Source of the DNA: Planctomyces sp.
Lineage (GTDB): Bacteria; Planctomycetota; Planctomycetia; Planctomycetales; Planctomycetaceae
Assembly: GCA_005791255.1 (NCBI GenBank)
Contig: SXXK01000063.1
Span: 1 to 48,386 of the forward strand
Direction: 5' to 3'
DNA length: 48,386 nucleotides
Shown: positions 25,275-35,441 of the stretch, piece after piece
Layout: each line of letters opens with the position of its first letter
How positions within the stretch are numbered: the first letter of the stretch is position 1
Translations under genes and position numbers: made by a program
Notes under the pieces: generated by a model
The model's input: only the letters and a program-made list of their open reading frames with translations
Databases searched by the model: none
Told to the model about the DNA's origin: nothing

Positions 25275-26540
25275 TCAGCCGCGTACCTGCCCGGTCCCGC
25301 GAATCACATATTTGTAAGTCGTCAGCTCGCGCAGACCGCAGGGACCCCGCGCGTGAAACCGATCTGTGCTGATCCCGATCTCGGCACCCAGACCCAGCTC
25401 GCCACCATCATTAAACCGAGTACTGGCGTTAATCACTACGGCTGACGAATCCACCGCCGACTCAAAATGGCCGGCCGCTTCCAGACAGCGAGTCACTATG
25501 GCATCCGTATGACCCGATCCGTAAGTCCGAATGTGCTCAATCGCCTCTGCCAGACTGTCCACAATCCGCACATTCAGGATCAGGGCTCCGTGTTCAGTCC
25601 GATAATCCTGCTCCGTCGCCACCACGGCTCCCGCAATCCCCGCTCGTGATCGTTCGCAGCACCGCAGCTCCACACCACGCTGCTGCAGTGCAGCTGCCAG
25701 CGCCGGCCACAGCTCTGCGGCATTCACATGCAGCAGCAGGGTCTCAGCCGCATTGCACACCGCCGGACGCTGACATTTGCTGTTGATCACAATGTCCAGT
25801 GCCATCTGCAGCTCGGCACTCTGATCCACAAACACATGGCACACACCATCAAAGTGTTTCAGCACCGGCATCGCAGCTTCCCGAACCACCCGCTCGATCA
25901 GCGATCGACCGCCGCGAGGTATGGCCAGGCTGATCAGATCACTCATCTGCAGAAACTCGCCCACCAGTTGTCTGTCCGTCGATCCTACGACCTGCACGGC
26001 ATGCTCGGGCAGTCCGGCGGCGGCCAGAGTTTCAGTAATCAGCCGTCCCAGTTCCAGATTTGTGCGAATCGCCTCCGAACCTCCTCGCAGGATCACCGGA
26101 TTGCCACTCTTCACGCACAGCGCTGCTGCATCAACTGTGACGTTCGGACGTGATTCGTAAATGAAAAACACCACCCCCAGCGGCACTCGCACTCGGCTCA
26201 CCTGCAGTCCGTTGGGACGACGTTCTCCACTGATGACTTCACCCACCGGATCCGGCAGGGCACAGATCTGCTGCACCGCAGTGGCCAGCGACTGAATGCG
26301 CGGCTCATCCAACCGCAGTCGATCCAGCATCGCCTCGCTCATGCCGGACTGACGTGCGGCAGCGAGGTCCTGCAGGTTCGCCGACACCACCGCATCCACC
26401 GCTGCCCGCAATGCCTCTGCCAGCATCTGCAGCCAGCGATTCTTGTCCGCTGTGGCGAGTGTCGCGAGTGCCGTGACGGTGCTGCGCGCCTGCAGGGCCA
26501 GCGTGCGAGGCGGGGTCTGAGCAACGGCGGTGTGAGTCAT
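25275..26540 (-). CDS. proA: Gamma-glutamyl phosphate reductase (proline biosynthesis)
   Basis: The 421-residue length is normal for ProA. It reduces L-glutamyl 5-phosphate to glutamate-5-semialdehyde with NADPH in the cytoplasm, the second step of proline synthesis. Diagnostic stretches are VPLGVVFFIYESRPNVTVDAA, GNPVILRGGSEA, SLAIPRGGRSLI, the catalytic cysteine region SKCQRPAVCNAAETLL (most ProA have RTGVCN), and the C-terminal FNDGGELGLGAEIGISTDRFHARGPCGLRELTTYKY. The partner kinase gene proB is not adjacent. The gene is convergent with the decayed ATPase/Toprim pair, only 15 bases apart, and divergent from nuoA. Confidence 0.96.
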   Translation of the reverse strand: MTHTAVAQTPPRTLALQARSTVTALATLATADKNRWLQMLAEALRAAVDAVVSANLQDLAAARQSGMSEAMLDRLRLDEPRIQSLATAVQQICALPDPVGEVISGERRPNGLQVSRVRVPLGVVFFIYESRPNVTVDAAALCVKSGNPVILRGGSEAIRTNLELGRLITETLAAAGLPEHAVQVVGSTDRQLVGEFLQMSDLISLAIPRGGRSLIERVVREAAMPVLKHFDGVCHVFVDQSAELQMALDIVINSKCQRPAVCNAAETLLLHVNAAELWPALAAALQQRGVELRCCERSRAGIAGAVVATEQDYRTEHGALILNVRIVDSLAEAIEHIRTYGSGHTDAIVTRCLEAAGHFESAVDSSAVVINASTRFNDGGELGLGAEIGISTDRFHARGPCGLRELTTYKYVIRGTGQVRG

Positions 26541-26987
26541 GAGCGTGGGCCGGTCACAAAAGGGTCGGTCATCCGAAGCACAAATCTACGTCACGGTGAT
26601 GGACAATCGGCAGAACTTTCCGACCGATCCACAACTGCTGGCTCCGGGAATCAGCGAAATCTGGCAATTACCGCGACAAAACGCGACCGCACACTCCGAC
26701 AACACGACTGAAAACCGACTGCCCTGACCCCAAATCCAAAAACTGAGAACTCGCGGCTGGGTAATTCATAGTTAAGCAGGCAATTTCCGAAACCGAGACC
26801 ATCGGCGGAGATCAGGGGGTTGGCCTTGATTCGTCGGTGATTTGGACGTATTTCAACAGGGCAGGATTTCCCGGGAAGATACTGCGCCCGCTTCACGCCA
26901 GCCCAGGCGTGCCGTCGGCCTGCGGTGCTGACCGGGCTGCTGGCGTCCCAATCGGCGTCCAAATTACCAGTAAAACAGGGGTGAAGT
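26541..26987. other. Intergenic region upstream of the nuo operon
   Basis: About 450 bases between the divergent proA and nuoA genes. It must hold both promoters, but no clear -35/-10 pair, operator palindrome or riboswitch stands out. The ORFs of 62-127 residues here overlap on both strands and look non-coding. Confidence 0.4.
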
Positions 26988-27386
26988 GTGGCACTTCCCG
27001 ATCTCTCGTGGCTGCCGGATCTGCCTCCATTGTTCGTCTATGGTGGCATTCTCGTCGGATTCGTGGTGACAAACCTGCTGCTGGCCCACCTGCTGGGCCC
27101 GCGCAAACACACTCCTGTCAAGGACATGCCTTACGAATCCGGCATGGACCCCGTCGGGGATGCTCGCCAGCCCTTCGACGTCCGTTTTTACCTCGTCGCC
27201 ATTCTGTTCCTCGTTTTTGACGTTGAACTGCTGTTTTTGTACCCATGGGCCGTCAGTGCCTATAGTGACAATGGCGTTCCTGCAGAGCTGCGGGATACGG
27301 TCTTTGGTGTCATGCTCGTGTTTATGGCCACTTTGGCACTCGCCTGGGTCTACGCGTGGCGGAAGGGAGTTTTTCGATGGCGGTAG
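26988..27386 (+). CDS. nuoA: NADH-quinone oxidoreductase subunit A
   Basis: First gene of a complete complex I operon. The 132-residue membrane subunit begins at GTG, preceded by AGGGGTGAA. Three membrane segments are visible (FVYGGILVGFVVTNLLLAHLL, VAILFLVFDVELLFLYPWAV, FGVMLVFMATLALAWVYAW). The family signature is complete: PYESGMDPVGDARQPFDVRFYLVAILFLVFDVE. NuoA lies at the joint between the peripheral and membrane arms near the quinone site. The gene overlaps nuoB by 10 bases if nuoB starts at 27377, so the two are probably translationally coupled. Confidence 0.95.
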   Translation: MALPDLSWLPDLPPLFVYGGILVGFVVTNLLLAHLLGPRKHTPVKDMPYESGMDPVGDARQPFDVRFYLVAILFLVFDVELLFLYPWAVSAYSDNGVPAELRDTVFGVMLVFMATLALAWVYAWRKGVFRWR

Positions 27387-27991
27387 GTCTTCCGGAAAAC
27401 ATTTTCATCACAAAGCTGGATGCAGCGGCCAACTGGGCCCGCTCAAACAGTCTCTGGCCAATGCCGTTCGCCACTGCCTGCTGCGGCATCGAACTCATGG
27501 CCACTGCAGCCTCCCGTCATGACCTCGCTCGCTTCGGCGCCGAAGTCATGCGTTTCAGCCCGCGTCAGTGCGATCTGCTGATCGTCGCCGGTCGCGTCGT
27601 CATGAAAATGCTGCCTGTGCTGCAGCGCATCTGGCTGCAGATGCCCGAACCCAAATGGTGCATCTCCATGGGGGCCTGTGCCTGCTCCGGCGGGGTCTTC
27701 GATACCTACGCGGTCGTCCAGGGAATTGACCGGTTCATCCCGGTCGACATGTACGTTCCCGGGTGTCCGCCGCGTCCTGAGCAGCTTTTGCAGGCTGTGA
27801 TGGACATGCAGGCCAAGGTCCGCCGCACCGGCACGGTGATGGGTCGCGAATTTGCAATCCGCGATATGCCCGCCGGCCCGGCCCCCTTCGACTCGGACGA
27901 ACGCTACCGGATCGAAGACACCCGACTGGTTCAGCTGGGTGGTTTTTCAGCGGCAGCCACTTCCGCCGGCCGCGGTGCAACGCAGGGATAA
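27377..27991 (+). CDS. nuoB: NADH-quinone oxidoreductase subunit B
   Basis: Binds the terminal [4Fe-4S] cluster N2 that passes electrons to quinone. Ligands are visible: the tandem cysteines in ATACCGIELMA, Cys in GACACSGG and Cys in VPGCPPRPEQLL. I start it at ATG 27377 (204 residues), which follows GGGAG at 7-base spacing; the track start at GTG 27356 has no such site. The C-terminal tail after YRIEDTRL is Ala/Gly-rich and not conserved. Next gene nuoC is 12 bases on. Confidence 0.95.
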   Translation: MAVGLPENIFITKLDAAANWARSNSLWPMPFATACCGIELMATAASRHDLARFGAEVMRFSPRQCDLLIVAGRVVMKMLPVLQRIWLQMPEPKWCISMGACACSGGVFDTYAVVQGIDRFIPVDMYVPGCPPRPEQLLQAVMDMQAKVRRTGTVMGREFAIRDMPAGPAPFDSDERYRIEDTRLVQLGGFSAAATSAGRGATQG

Positions 27992-28003
27992 GGGGCTTCT
28001 CAG

Positions 28004-28495
28004 ATGGTTTGTCTGACAGAACTGCAGCAGAAATTCGGCTCACAGATCGTCGAAAGTCATTTCCGTGACAATCGACGAATCGATGTTCCCGCCAGCACGC
28101 TGCTGCCACTGCTCACCAGCCTGAAGACCGATTACGGCTTTAGCATGCTGGTGGACCTGACCGCAGTGGACTGGCTCGAGTATGACGGTGCAACGGATCG
28201 CTTCTCTGTGATCTATCTGCTGCTCAACATGGATTCCGGTGAACGGCTGGCCGTCCGCGTCCCGGTCAATCTGCCGGAAGCGGTCCTGCCCTCCGTCTAT
28301 GGACTGTGGCGCGGTGCCGACTGGATGGAACGTGAAGTCTGGGATATGTTCGGAATTTCGTTTTCCGGACACCCGGACCTCCGACGAATTCTGATGCCCG
28401 AAGAGTTTGACGCATTCCCGCTGCGGAAGGATTATCCGCTCAAGGGACGCGGCGAACGGCACAACTTCCCCGTGATCACTCGGTCCGGCAGCTGA
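28004..28495 (+). CDS. nuoC: NADH-quinone oxidoreductase subunit C
   Basis: The 163-residue 30-kDa-type subunit of the peripheral arm, separate from NuoD here (fused in E. coli). It holds no cofactor. Conserved parts are LVDLTAVDWLEY and the signature ADWMEREVWDMFGISFSGHPDLRRILMPEEFDAFPLRKDYPL. ATG 28004 follows AGGGGCTTCTC. The length is typical of split NuoC proteins. Confidence 0.94.
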   Translation: MVCLTELQQKFGSQIVESHFRDNRRIDVPASTLLPLLTSLKTDYGFSMLVDLTAVDWLEYDGATDRFSVIYLLLNMDSGERLAVRVPVNLPEAVLPSVYGLWRGADWMEREVWDMFGISFSGHPDLRRILMPEEFDAFPLRKDYPLKGRGERHNFPVITRSGS

Positions 28496-28606
28496 GCCCT
28501 CCGCTCAGTCTGACGCATCGTCCCTGATTCACGGGCTGGTGTTAACATGACCGACGGGCGGGTGCCCGCCGGGGTTTCCGATGGTCTTCTGGTCTGGCCT
28601 CTCTCA

Positions 28607-29827
28607 ATGCCTCTGACTCCTGTTGATACCCTCGAAACGGCATCCGCTGAACGCGAGTATGTGTGGACGCTCAACTTCGGGCCGCAGCACCCCGCGACTC
28701 ACACCACACTCCGACTCGTGCTCACACTTGACGGCGAGAAAGTCCTGAATGCGGTGCCTTACATCGGCTACCTGCACAGCGGCTTCGAGAAACTGGGCGA
28801 GCATCTGGACTTCAACCAGTATGTCACCATCGTCGACCGCATGAATTACCTGTCGCCGCTGGCCAACGAAATCGCCTGGCACCACACCGTCGAAAAACTT
28901 CTCGGCATTGAACTTACGCCCCGCTGCAAATATCTCCGCACAATCCTCGCCGAACTGATGCGGATGCACGACCACCTGCTGAACCTCGGCACCACCGCTC
29001 TGGACCTCGGCGGCTTCACCGCGTTCCTCTACTTCTTCCAGCAGCGCGAACACATTTACGACATCGTCGAACTGGCCTCGGGACAGCGGTTCCACACCAG
29101 TTACACCCGCGTTGGCGGAGTTCTCTTCGACGTCAACACCGACTGGATCAATCGCGTCCGCAAATTCATCCGCGAATTTCCAAAGGTTTACGACGAAGTT
29201 GATCGACTGCTTACAAAGAACCGCATCTTTGTCGATCGCACCAAAGGCATCGGATATCTCAGCCGGGAAGAAGTCATCAACTTCAGCGCCGTCGGACCGG
29301 TCGCCCGAGCCAGCGGGGTCGAACGCGACCTCCGCCGCGATGAACCCTATCTGGCCTACGCCGACCTGGACTTCGACGTCATCTGCTCGCGCGGTGGCGA
29401 CTGTTACGCCCGCTATCTCGTTCGCATGCAGGAACTGCTCGAAAGCCTGAAAATCATCGAACAGGCCGTGGAAAACATTCCCGGCGGTCCCGTGAACATC
29501 GGTGTTGAATCGGACATGGTGCTGCCGTCCAAGCCTTCGGTCTATCGCAGCATCGAAGGTCTGATTCAGCACTTCGAAGTCATCATGCCCAATCGCGGCT
29601 ACGACGTGCCCCGCGAACAGATCTACGCCGCGACGGAATCTCCCAACGGCGAACTCGGCTTCTACATTGTCGGCAATGCCGAAACTCGCGCTTACCGCGC
29701 CCGCACACGGCCGCCATCCCTCATCCACTTCTCCATGTTTCCGCACATGATCCGCAACCACCAGCTCAGCGACGTCGTTGCTGTCCTCGGAAGCATCAAT
29801 ATTATCGCCGCGGAACTCGACCGCTGA
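28607..29827 (+). CDS. nuoD: NADH-quinone oxidoreductase subunit D
   Basis: The 49-kDa subunit that forms the quinone pocket with NuoB. FGPQHPATHTTLRLVLTLDGEKV holds the quinone-contact histidine loop; MNYLSPLANEIAWHHTVEKLLGIE and the C-terminal PPSLIHFSMFPHMIRNHQLSDVVAVLGSINIIAAELDR are typical, though many families have FxxL where this one has SMFPHM. I start at ATG 28607 (406 residues). The track start at 28547 adds a non-conserved leader (MTDGRVPAGVSDG) whose DNA holds a small GC-rich hairpin (GGCGG GTGC CCGCC, 28557-28570). Neither start has a good Shine-Dalgarno site. Confidence 0.94.
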   Translation: MPLTPVDTLETASAEREYVWTLNFGPQHPATHTTLRLVLTLDGEKVLNAVPYIGYLHSGFEKLGEHLDFNQYVTIVDRMNYLSPLANEIAWHHTVEKLLGIELTPRCKYLRTILAELMRMHDHLLNLGTTALDLGGFTAFLYFFQQREHIYDIVELASGQRFHTSYTRVGGVLFDVNTDWINRVRKFIREFPKVYDEVDRLLTKNRIFVDRTKGIGYLSREEVINFSAVGPVARASGVERDLRRDEPYLAYADLDFDVICSRGGDCYARYLVRMQELLESLKIIEQAVENIPGGPVNIGVESDMVLPSKPSVYRSIEGLIQHFEVIMPNRGYDVPREQIYAATESPNGELGFYIVGNAETRAYRARTRPPSLIHFSMFPHMIRNHQLSDVVAVLGSINIIAAELDR

Positions 29828-29881
29828 ACCAGACTGCCTGTTGTCTTCTTGTCCCCTGATTCCTCATTCTGGCTGACTGTT

Positions 29882-30355
29882 ATGAGCGTTCTCAGTGAAG
29901 AGCTGCGAGAAAAGATTCGGGCTGAATTCCCCAAGTACCCGAATAAACGCGCAGTGACTCTCCCGGCCCTGCACCTCGTCCACGACACTCTCCGAGCAGT
30001 CTCGCGGGAAGCCATCGTGGAAATCGCAGAACTGCTGGAGCTGCACCCGGCGGAAGTTCATGACACCATGACCTTCTACAACTTCTTCAAGGACGAAACC
30101 AACCCGCTCGGCAGACACCGGGTTTGGTTCTGCCGCAGCATCTCCTGTATGCTTCGCGGAGGAGAAGAACTGCTGGAAACCGTCTGCCACAAATACAATG
30201 TTCACCCCGGTGAAACTTCTCCCGACGGACGCATGACCGTGGAATTCGCGGAATGCCTCGGTGCCTGCGAAGGTGCCCCCTGCATCCTCGTGGATGACGT
30301 CTGTCACATGAATGTCAATCCGGCTTCCGCGTCTGCTCTCATCGACAAACTCTGA
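29882..30355 (+). CDS. nuoE: NADH-quinone oxidoreductase subunit E
   Basis: The 24-kDa subunit with the off-path [2Fe-2S] cluster N1a. The four ligands are seen as CRSISC and CLGACEGAPC, with the spacing of thioredoxin-like ferredoxins. Start moved to ATG 29882 (157 residues), the second Met of the track ORF, since MSVLSEELREKI begins the conserved helical domain and the 11 residues before it are not conserved. HPAEVHDTMTFYNFF is the usual N-domain end. It works with NuoF and NuoG in the NADH dehydrogenase module. Confidence 0.94.
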   Translation: MSVLSEELREKIRAEFPKYPNKRAVTLPALHLVHDTLRAVSREAIVEIAELLELHPAEVHDTMTFYNFFKDETNPLGRHRVWFCRSISCMLRGGEELLETVCHKYNVHPGETSPDGRMTVEFAECLGACEGAPCILVDDVCHMNVNPASASALIDKL

Positions 30356-30386
30356 TTCCCTGATCTGCTCCATACAGAGGATTCCA

Positions 30387-31721
<1,335 letters not shown>

Positions 31722-31743
31722 AATTAACCACCTCGAAACCGGA

Positions 31744-31767
31744 CAGTTCTGAATTCAGTTCTGAATT
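31744..31767. repeat. 12-bp tandem duplication before nuoG
   Basis: CAGTTCTGAATT occurs twice head to tail in the nuoF-nuoG gap, 20 bases before the nuoG ATG. The junction forms the palindrome CTGAATTCAG. It may be a replication slip or affect mRNA folding at the nuoG start. Confidence 0.8.
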
Positions 31768-31786
31768 ACAGCGATCAGGGACCAGC

Positions 31787-33445
31787 ATGGCCACGGTGAC
31801 AATCAACGGTAAAGATGTGGAAATCGGCTCGAACGAACGCCTGAACTGCATTCAGGCGGCCTCCAAAGCCGGTGTCGAAATTCCAGCCTACTGCTGGCAC
31901 CCTGCGCTGTCAGTTGTCGCCAGCTGCCGCATGTGCCTGGTCGAAGTCGGGGACAAAAAGCCCGACGGGACTGTGGCCATGCAGCCCAAGCTGGTGCCCG
32001 GCTGCCAGACGCCGGTCAAGGACGGCACCGTCATCATCGCGGACAGCCAGAAGGTCAAAGATGCTCGCAAGGCAACCCTCGAATACCTGCTGCTGAACCA
32101 CCCGCTTGACTGCCCCACCTGCGACCAGGCAGGCGAGTGTTACCTGCAGGACTACAGCTTTAACTACGGTCGCGGTTACAGCCGCCTCAACGAACCCAAG
32201 AATATCAAACCCGACAAAGACTATATCGGTGACCAGATCACGCTGTTCACCGATCGCTGCATCATGTGCACGCGCTGCGTTCGCTTCACTCGCGAAGTCA
32301 GCGGGTCCGCCGAACTGCAGGTCGTCAGTCGCGGCTCGCACGAAGAGATCGACATCTTCCCCGGGCACCCGGTCAATAATCCGCTCGCCGGCAACGTCGT
32401 CGACCTGTGCCCCGTGGGAGCACTCTGCAGCAAGGACTTTCTGTACCAGCAGCGCGTCTGGTGGCTCAAAAGCACCAATTCCGTCTGCCAGGGCTGCAGC
32501 ACAGGATGCAGCGTCACGGTGGATCAGAACGAGGACAAAGTCTATCGTCTGAAGCCGCGAGTCAACGAATTGGCGCAGGGACACTTCATGTGTGACGAAG
32601 GCCGTTTCGGCTGGAAATACACGCACTCCGAAGAACGACTCACTGTCCCCCAGATCCGCAGCAATGGCCACTCAACGTCACAGGCATGGGAAGACGTGCT
32701 CGCCTCTGTCCGCAGCTCACTGCAGAAAGCCGCTGCTGGCAGGCAGAGACTGGCTGCTGTGCTGTCCCCCTGGATGACCGTCGAGGAAGCCTGGCTGCTG
32801 TCCACCTGCATTCGGTCGCTCTCACCGCAGGCCGTGCTGGCAGTCGGCCCGGTTCGAGTTTCAGGTGTTGATGAACACTTCCCCAAAGATCTTCGCGGTA
32901 ATGTTATCGAGCCCGTGAAGTTCACGATCCGCGCTGAAAAATGTCCGAACCGCACGGGTGTCCAGGCTGTGGTCGCCCACTTTATGGATGAGCTGATGCC
33001 CTTCGAAGAATTGCTCCGACTGGCTTCCAGCGGACAGTTCTCTGCGGTCTATCTCACCGGCGGTGATCCGCAGGGCTGGATTTCGGAAATGCAGGCCGAG
33101 GCATTCAGTGACGTCGAAACCGTCATCGTGCAGGATTTCCTGCCGTCGCCGGTGCTGCAGCACGCCACTCACATCCTGCCATCAGGCACCTTTGTCGAAC
33201 GCGAAGGCGTTGTTGTCAATCATCGTGGTCTGGCACAGTTGATTCGCCGAGCTGTACGCGGCCCGGACGGCAGCCGGCCCGATTCGCGAATCCTCTGGGA
33301 ACTGTCCGGACGTTCCGGACTGTTCCAGTCAGAAGCTTTGCGAGCTGAAATTGCGGCGGCTGTCCCGGCACTCGCCGGTCTTGCCGACCCCGCTCTCAAA
33401 ACCACCGGAGTGCTGCTGGAAACCGCCCAGCAGGCAACGGTCTGA
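31787..33445 (+). CDS. nuoG: NADH-quinone oxidoreductase subunit G, short form with N7 ligands
   Basis: The Fe-S wiring subunit. Ligands seen: N1b [2Fe-2S] Cys36, Cys47, Cys50, Cys73; N5 His105, Cys109, Cys112, Cys118; N4 Cys158, Cys161, Cys164, Cys208; and N7 Cys234, Cys237, Cys241, Cys269 (CQGCSTGC ... MCDEGRF). N7 is found only in some bacteria. After it, the molybdopterin-oxidoreductase-like domain is only about 280 residues, against about 600 in E. coli NuoG (908 in all), but keeps LTGGDPQGW and HILPSGTFVEREGVVVNHRG. Start ATG follows AGGGACCAGC. Confidence 0.95.
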   Translation: MATVTINGKDVEIGSNERLNCIQAASKAGVEIPAYCWHPALSVVASCRMCLVEVGDKKPDGTVAMQPKLVPGCQTPVKDGTVIIADSQKVKDARKATLEYLLLNHPLDCPTCDQAGECYLQDYSFNYGRGYSRLNEPKNIKPDKDYIGDQITLFTDRCIMCTRCVRFTREVSGSAELQVVSRGSHEEIDIFPGHPVNNPLAGNVVDLCPVGALCSKDFLYQQRVWWLKSTNSVCQGCSTGCSVTVDQNEDKVYRLKPRVNELAQGHFMCDEGRFGWKYTHSEERLTVPQIRSNGHSTSQAWEDVLASVRSSLQKAAAGRQRLAAVLSPWMTVEEAWLLSTCIRSLSPQAVLAVGPVRVSGVDEHFPKDLRGNVIEPVKFTIRAEKCPNRTGVQAVVAHFMDELMPFEELLRLASSGQFSAVYLTGGDPQGWISEMQAEAFSDVETVIVQDFLPSPVLQHATHILPSGTFVEREGVVVNHRGLAQLIRRAVRGPDGSRPDSRILWELSGRSGLFQSEALRAEIAAAVPALAGLADPALKTTGVLLETAQQATV

Positions 33446-33519
33446 AAGCCCTCAACAACCAGCGTACCCCGCACACTGACACTCACCAGCCTCCTGTTTT
33501 CTCTATCTGACAGACTGCC

Positions 33520-34719
33520 ATGCCGGAACTTCTGATCACGATTATCACAATCGCCATCGTCGTCGGGGCCATCCCGGGCGTCTGCAACTATCTGATTCTG
33601 CTGGAACGCAAGCTCTCCGCATGGATGCAGGACCGCGTTGGACCAAACCGCGTTGGTCCGCTGGGACTGCTGCAGCCACTGGCAGACGGTGTCAAACTGC
33701 TGCTGAAGGAAGAAGTGATCCCGCCCCACGTTGACAGGGTACTGTTCCTCATCGCTCCCGGGATCTCAGTCTTCACGGCGCTGCTGGCATTCGCTGTCGT
33801 TCCATTCGGTCCCGTCGGTGCTGCAGGCGCCCCGGGATTCCTGCGTTTCATCATCGCTCCGGGAATCGACATCGGACTGGTGTTCATCTTCGCTGTCGGC
33901 AGCCTGGCGGTATACGGCATCGTGCTCGGAGGCTGGGCTTCCAACAACAAATACAGTGCGCTTGGTGCTCTGCGAGCCAGTGCGCAGGTCGTCAGCTACG
34001 AAATCCCGCTGGGTATGTCGGTTCTCGGTATCGCCCTGATGTCCGGCACCGTCAACCTGGAAGAAATCATGCAGCATCAGATTTCCGGCGGTTTTGCCGC
34101 CTGGAACATCTGGTTCCAGCCGCTCGCCGCCCTGCTCTTCTTCACAGCCTCACTCGCGGAAGCCAATCGTCTGCCCTTTGACCTTGCCGAATGCGAGCAG
34201 GAGCTGGTGGGCGGATGGCATACCGAATACAGCGCGCTCAAGTGGGCCCTGTTCTTCCTCGGTGAATACACCCACATGATCACGATCAGCTTTCTGACCT
34301 CCATACTGTTCCTCGGCGGCTGGCATCTGCCCGGCATTGCTGAACCTGACAGCGCCTACCCGCTGGCGTGGCTGGTGAAGATGCTGGTCCTGATGGGCAA
34401 AGCCTTCTTCTTCATCTGCATGATGATCATGCTCCGCTGGACTATTCCTCGCTTCCGCTTCGACCAGCTGATGGAGCTGGCCTGGCGTGTTATGATCCCG
34501 CTGTCACTGGCCAATCTGCTGATGGTCATGTTTGTCCGCCATTTCGAACTGAGCAACTGGTGGATGCTGCCCGGGTCTGCCGCACTGTTTGCCGCCTGGG
34601 GCATGATCAGTGCCAGCCTGCGGGAAGCGGAACGCCGGGCTCGTCCCGGTTACGTGCGTCGAAAAAAGGTGGAAACTCACCATGACAGCCACGCCGCTGG
34701 TCATGCTGCTGCCCACTGA
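33520..34719 (+). CDS. nuoH: NADH-quinone oxidoreductase subunit H
   Basis: The membrane subunit under the quinone pocket; 399 residues, with about eight to nine membrane segments. Signatures are [38 protein letters not shown] near the N-terminus and [37 protein letters not shown], whose acidic loop takes part in coupling. The C-terminal tail ([20 protein letters not shown]) is His-rich and longer than usual. It follows nuoG by 74 bases. Confidence 0.95.
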   Translation: MPELLITIITIAIVVGAIPGVCNYLILLERKLSAWMQDRVGPNRVGPLGLLQPLADGVKLLLKEEVIPPHVDRVLFLIAPGISVFTALLAFAVVPFGPVGAAGAPGFLRFIIAPGIDIGLVFIFAVGSLAVYGIVLGGWASNNKYSALGALRASAQVVSYEIPLGMSVLGIALMSGTVNLEEIMQHQISGGFAAWNIWFQPLAALLFFTASLAEANRLPFDLAECEQELVGGWHTEYSALKWALFFLGEYTHMITISFLTSILFLGGWHLPGIAEPDSAYPLAWLVKMLVLMGKAFFFICMMIMLRWTIPRFRFDQLMELAWRVMIPLSLANLLMVMFVRHFELSNWWMLPGSAALFAAWGMISASLREAERRARPGYVRRKKVETHHDSHAAGHAAAH

Positions 34720-34772
34720 CTGTGTCCAACTACTGTCCGCGTTTGTGGAAAGTGCTGAGAAGGTTCTGAAAC

Positions 34773-35441
34773 ATGTCTGAGACTCAAAGAAAAAAGCATG
34801 TCCGCTGGGTGGAAGAGCCTGAACTGGGCTTCTGGGAATCCACCTTTGTGCCGGCCATCATGCAGGGCCTCAAAACCACCCTGAAACACGTTGTGGACCG
34901 CAAACCGGTCACGCAGCAGTTTCCCGAGGTAAAGCCTGAGCTGCCGCTGCACTACCGAGGCGTTCATCGGCTGAATCGTGATGAGCAGGACCGAGTCAAG
35001 TGTGTGGCCTGCATGATGTGTGCGACTGCCTGCCCGGCCCGTTGCATCACCATCGAAGCCCAGGCTGCTCCGCCTGAATGGCCGGACCGTGACAAGTTCC
35101 CCAAATCCTTCGTACTGGACGAGCTCCGCTGCATCTACTGCGGCATGTGCGAAGAAGCCTGCCCGGTGGACGCCATCGAACTGACACACATCTACGACCT
35201 GACCGGCGAATCCCGAGCGGACCTGATGTACGACCGCGAGAAGCTGCTCAGTGTGTTTGACCGTACCAAAAACGATCCTCGTGACCCGGTGCGAACCGGT
35301 CGCGGCAAACTGGGACCGGCCTCAGAGTTTGTGCAGTTGCCCGCTGTCGGGCCGGCCACAACCGTGCCCAGCAGCGATCGTTCGGCAAGGGCAGAAGCAG
35401 CCGGCGTCATTCGAACGACCGGTCGGGAGGGACAGCAATGA
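34773..35441 (+). CDS. nuoI: NADH-quinone oxidoreductase subunit I
   Basis: Carries the two [4Fe-4S] clusters N6a and N6b that lead to N2. Both ferredoxin motifs are intact: CVACMMCATACP and CIYCGMCEEACP. RYRGVHRL-type sequence before the first motif appears as YRGVHRLNRDEQDRVKC. The 222 residues include a non-conserved C-terminal tail of about 45. ATG 34773 follows GAGAAGG. The stop overlaps the nuoJ start (ATGA), indicating coupled translation. Confidence 0.95.
   Translation: MSETQRKKHVRWVEEPELGFWESTFVPAIMQGLKTTLKHVVDRKPVTQQFPEVKPELPLHYRGVHRLNRDEQDRVKCVACMMCATACPARCITIEAQAAPPEWPDRDKFPKSFVLDELRCIYCGMCEEACPVDAIELTHIYDLTGESRADLMYDREKLLSVFDRTKNDPRDPVRTGRGKLGPASEFVQLPAVGPATTVPSSDRSARAEAAGVIRTTGREGQQ

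Noticed and set aside
28604-29761. 385-residue minus-strand ORF opposite nuoD
   Set aside because: It lies wholly antisense to an unmistakable nuoD, and its composition is that of a shadow frame.
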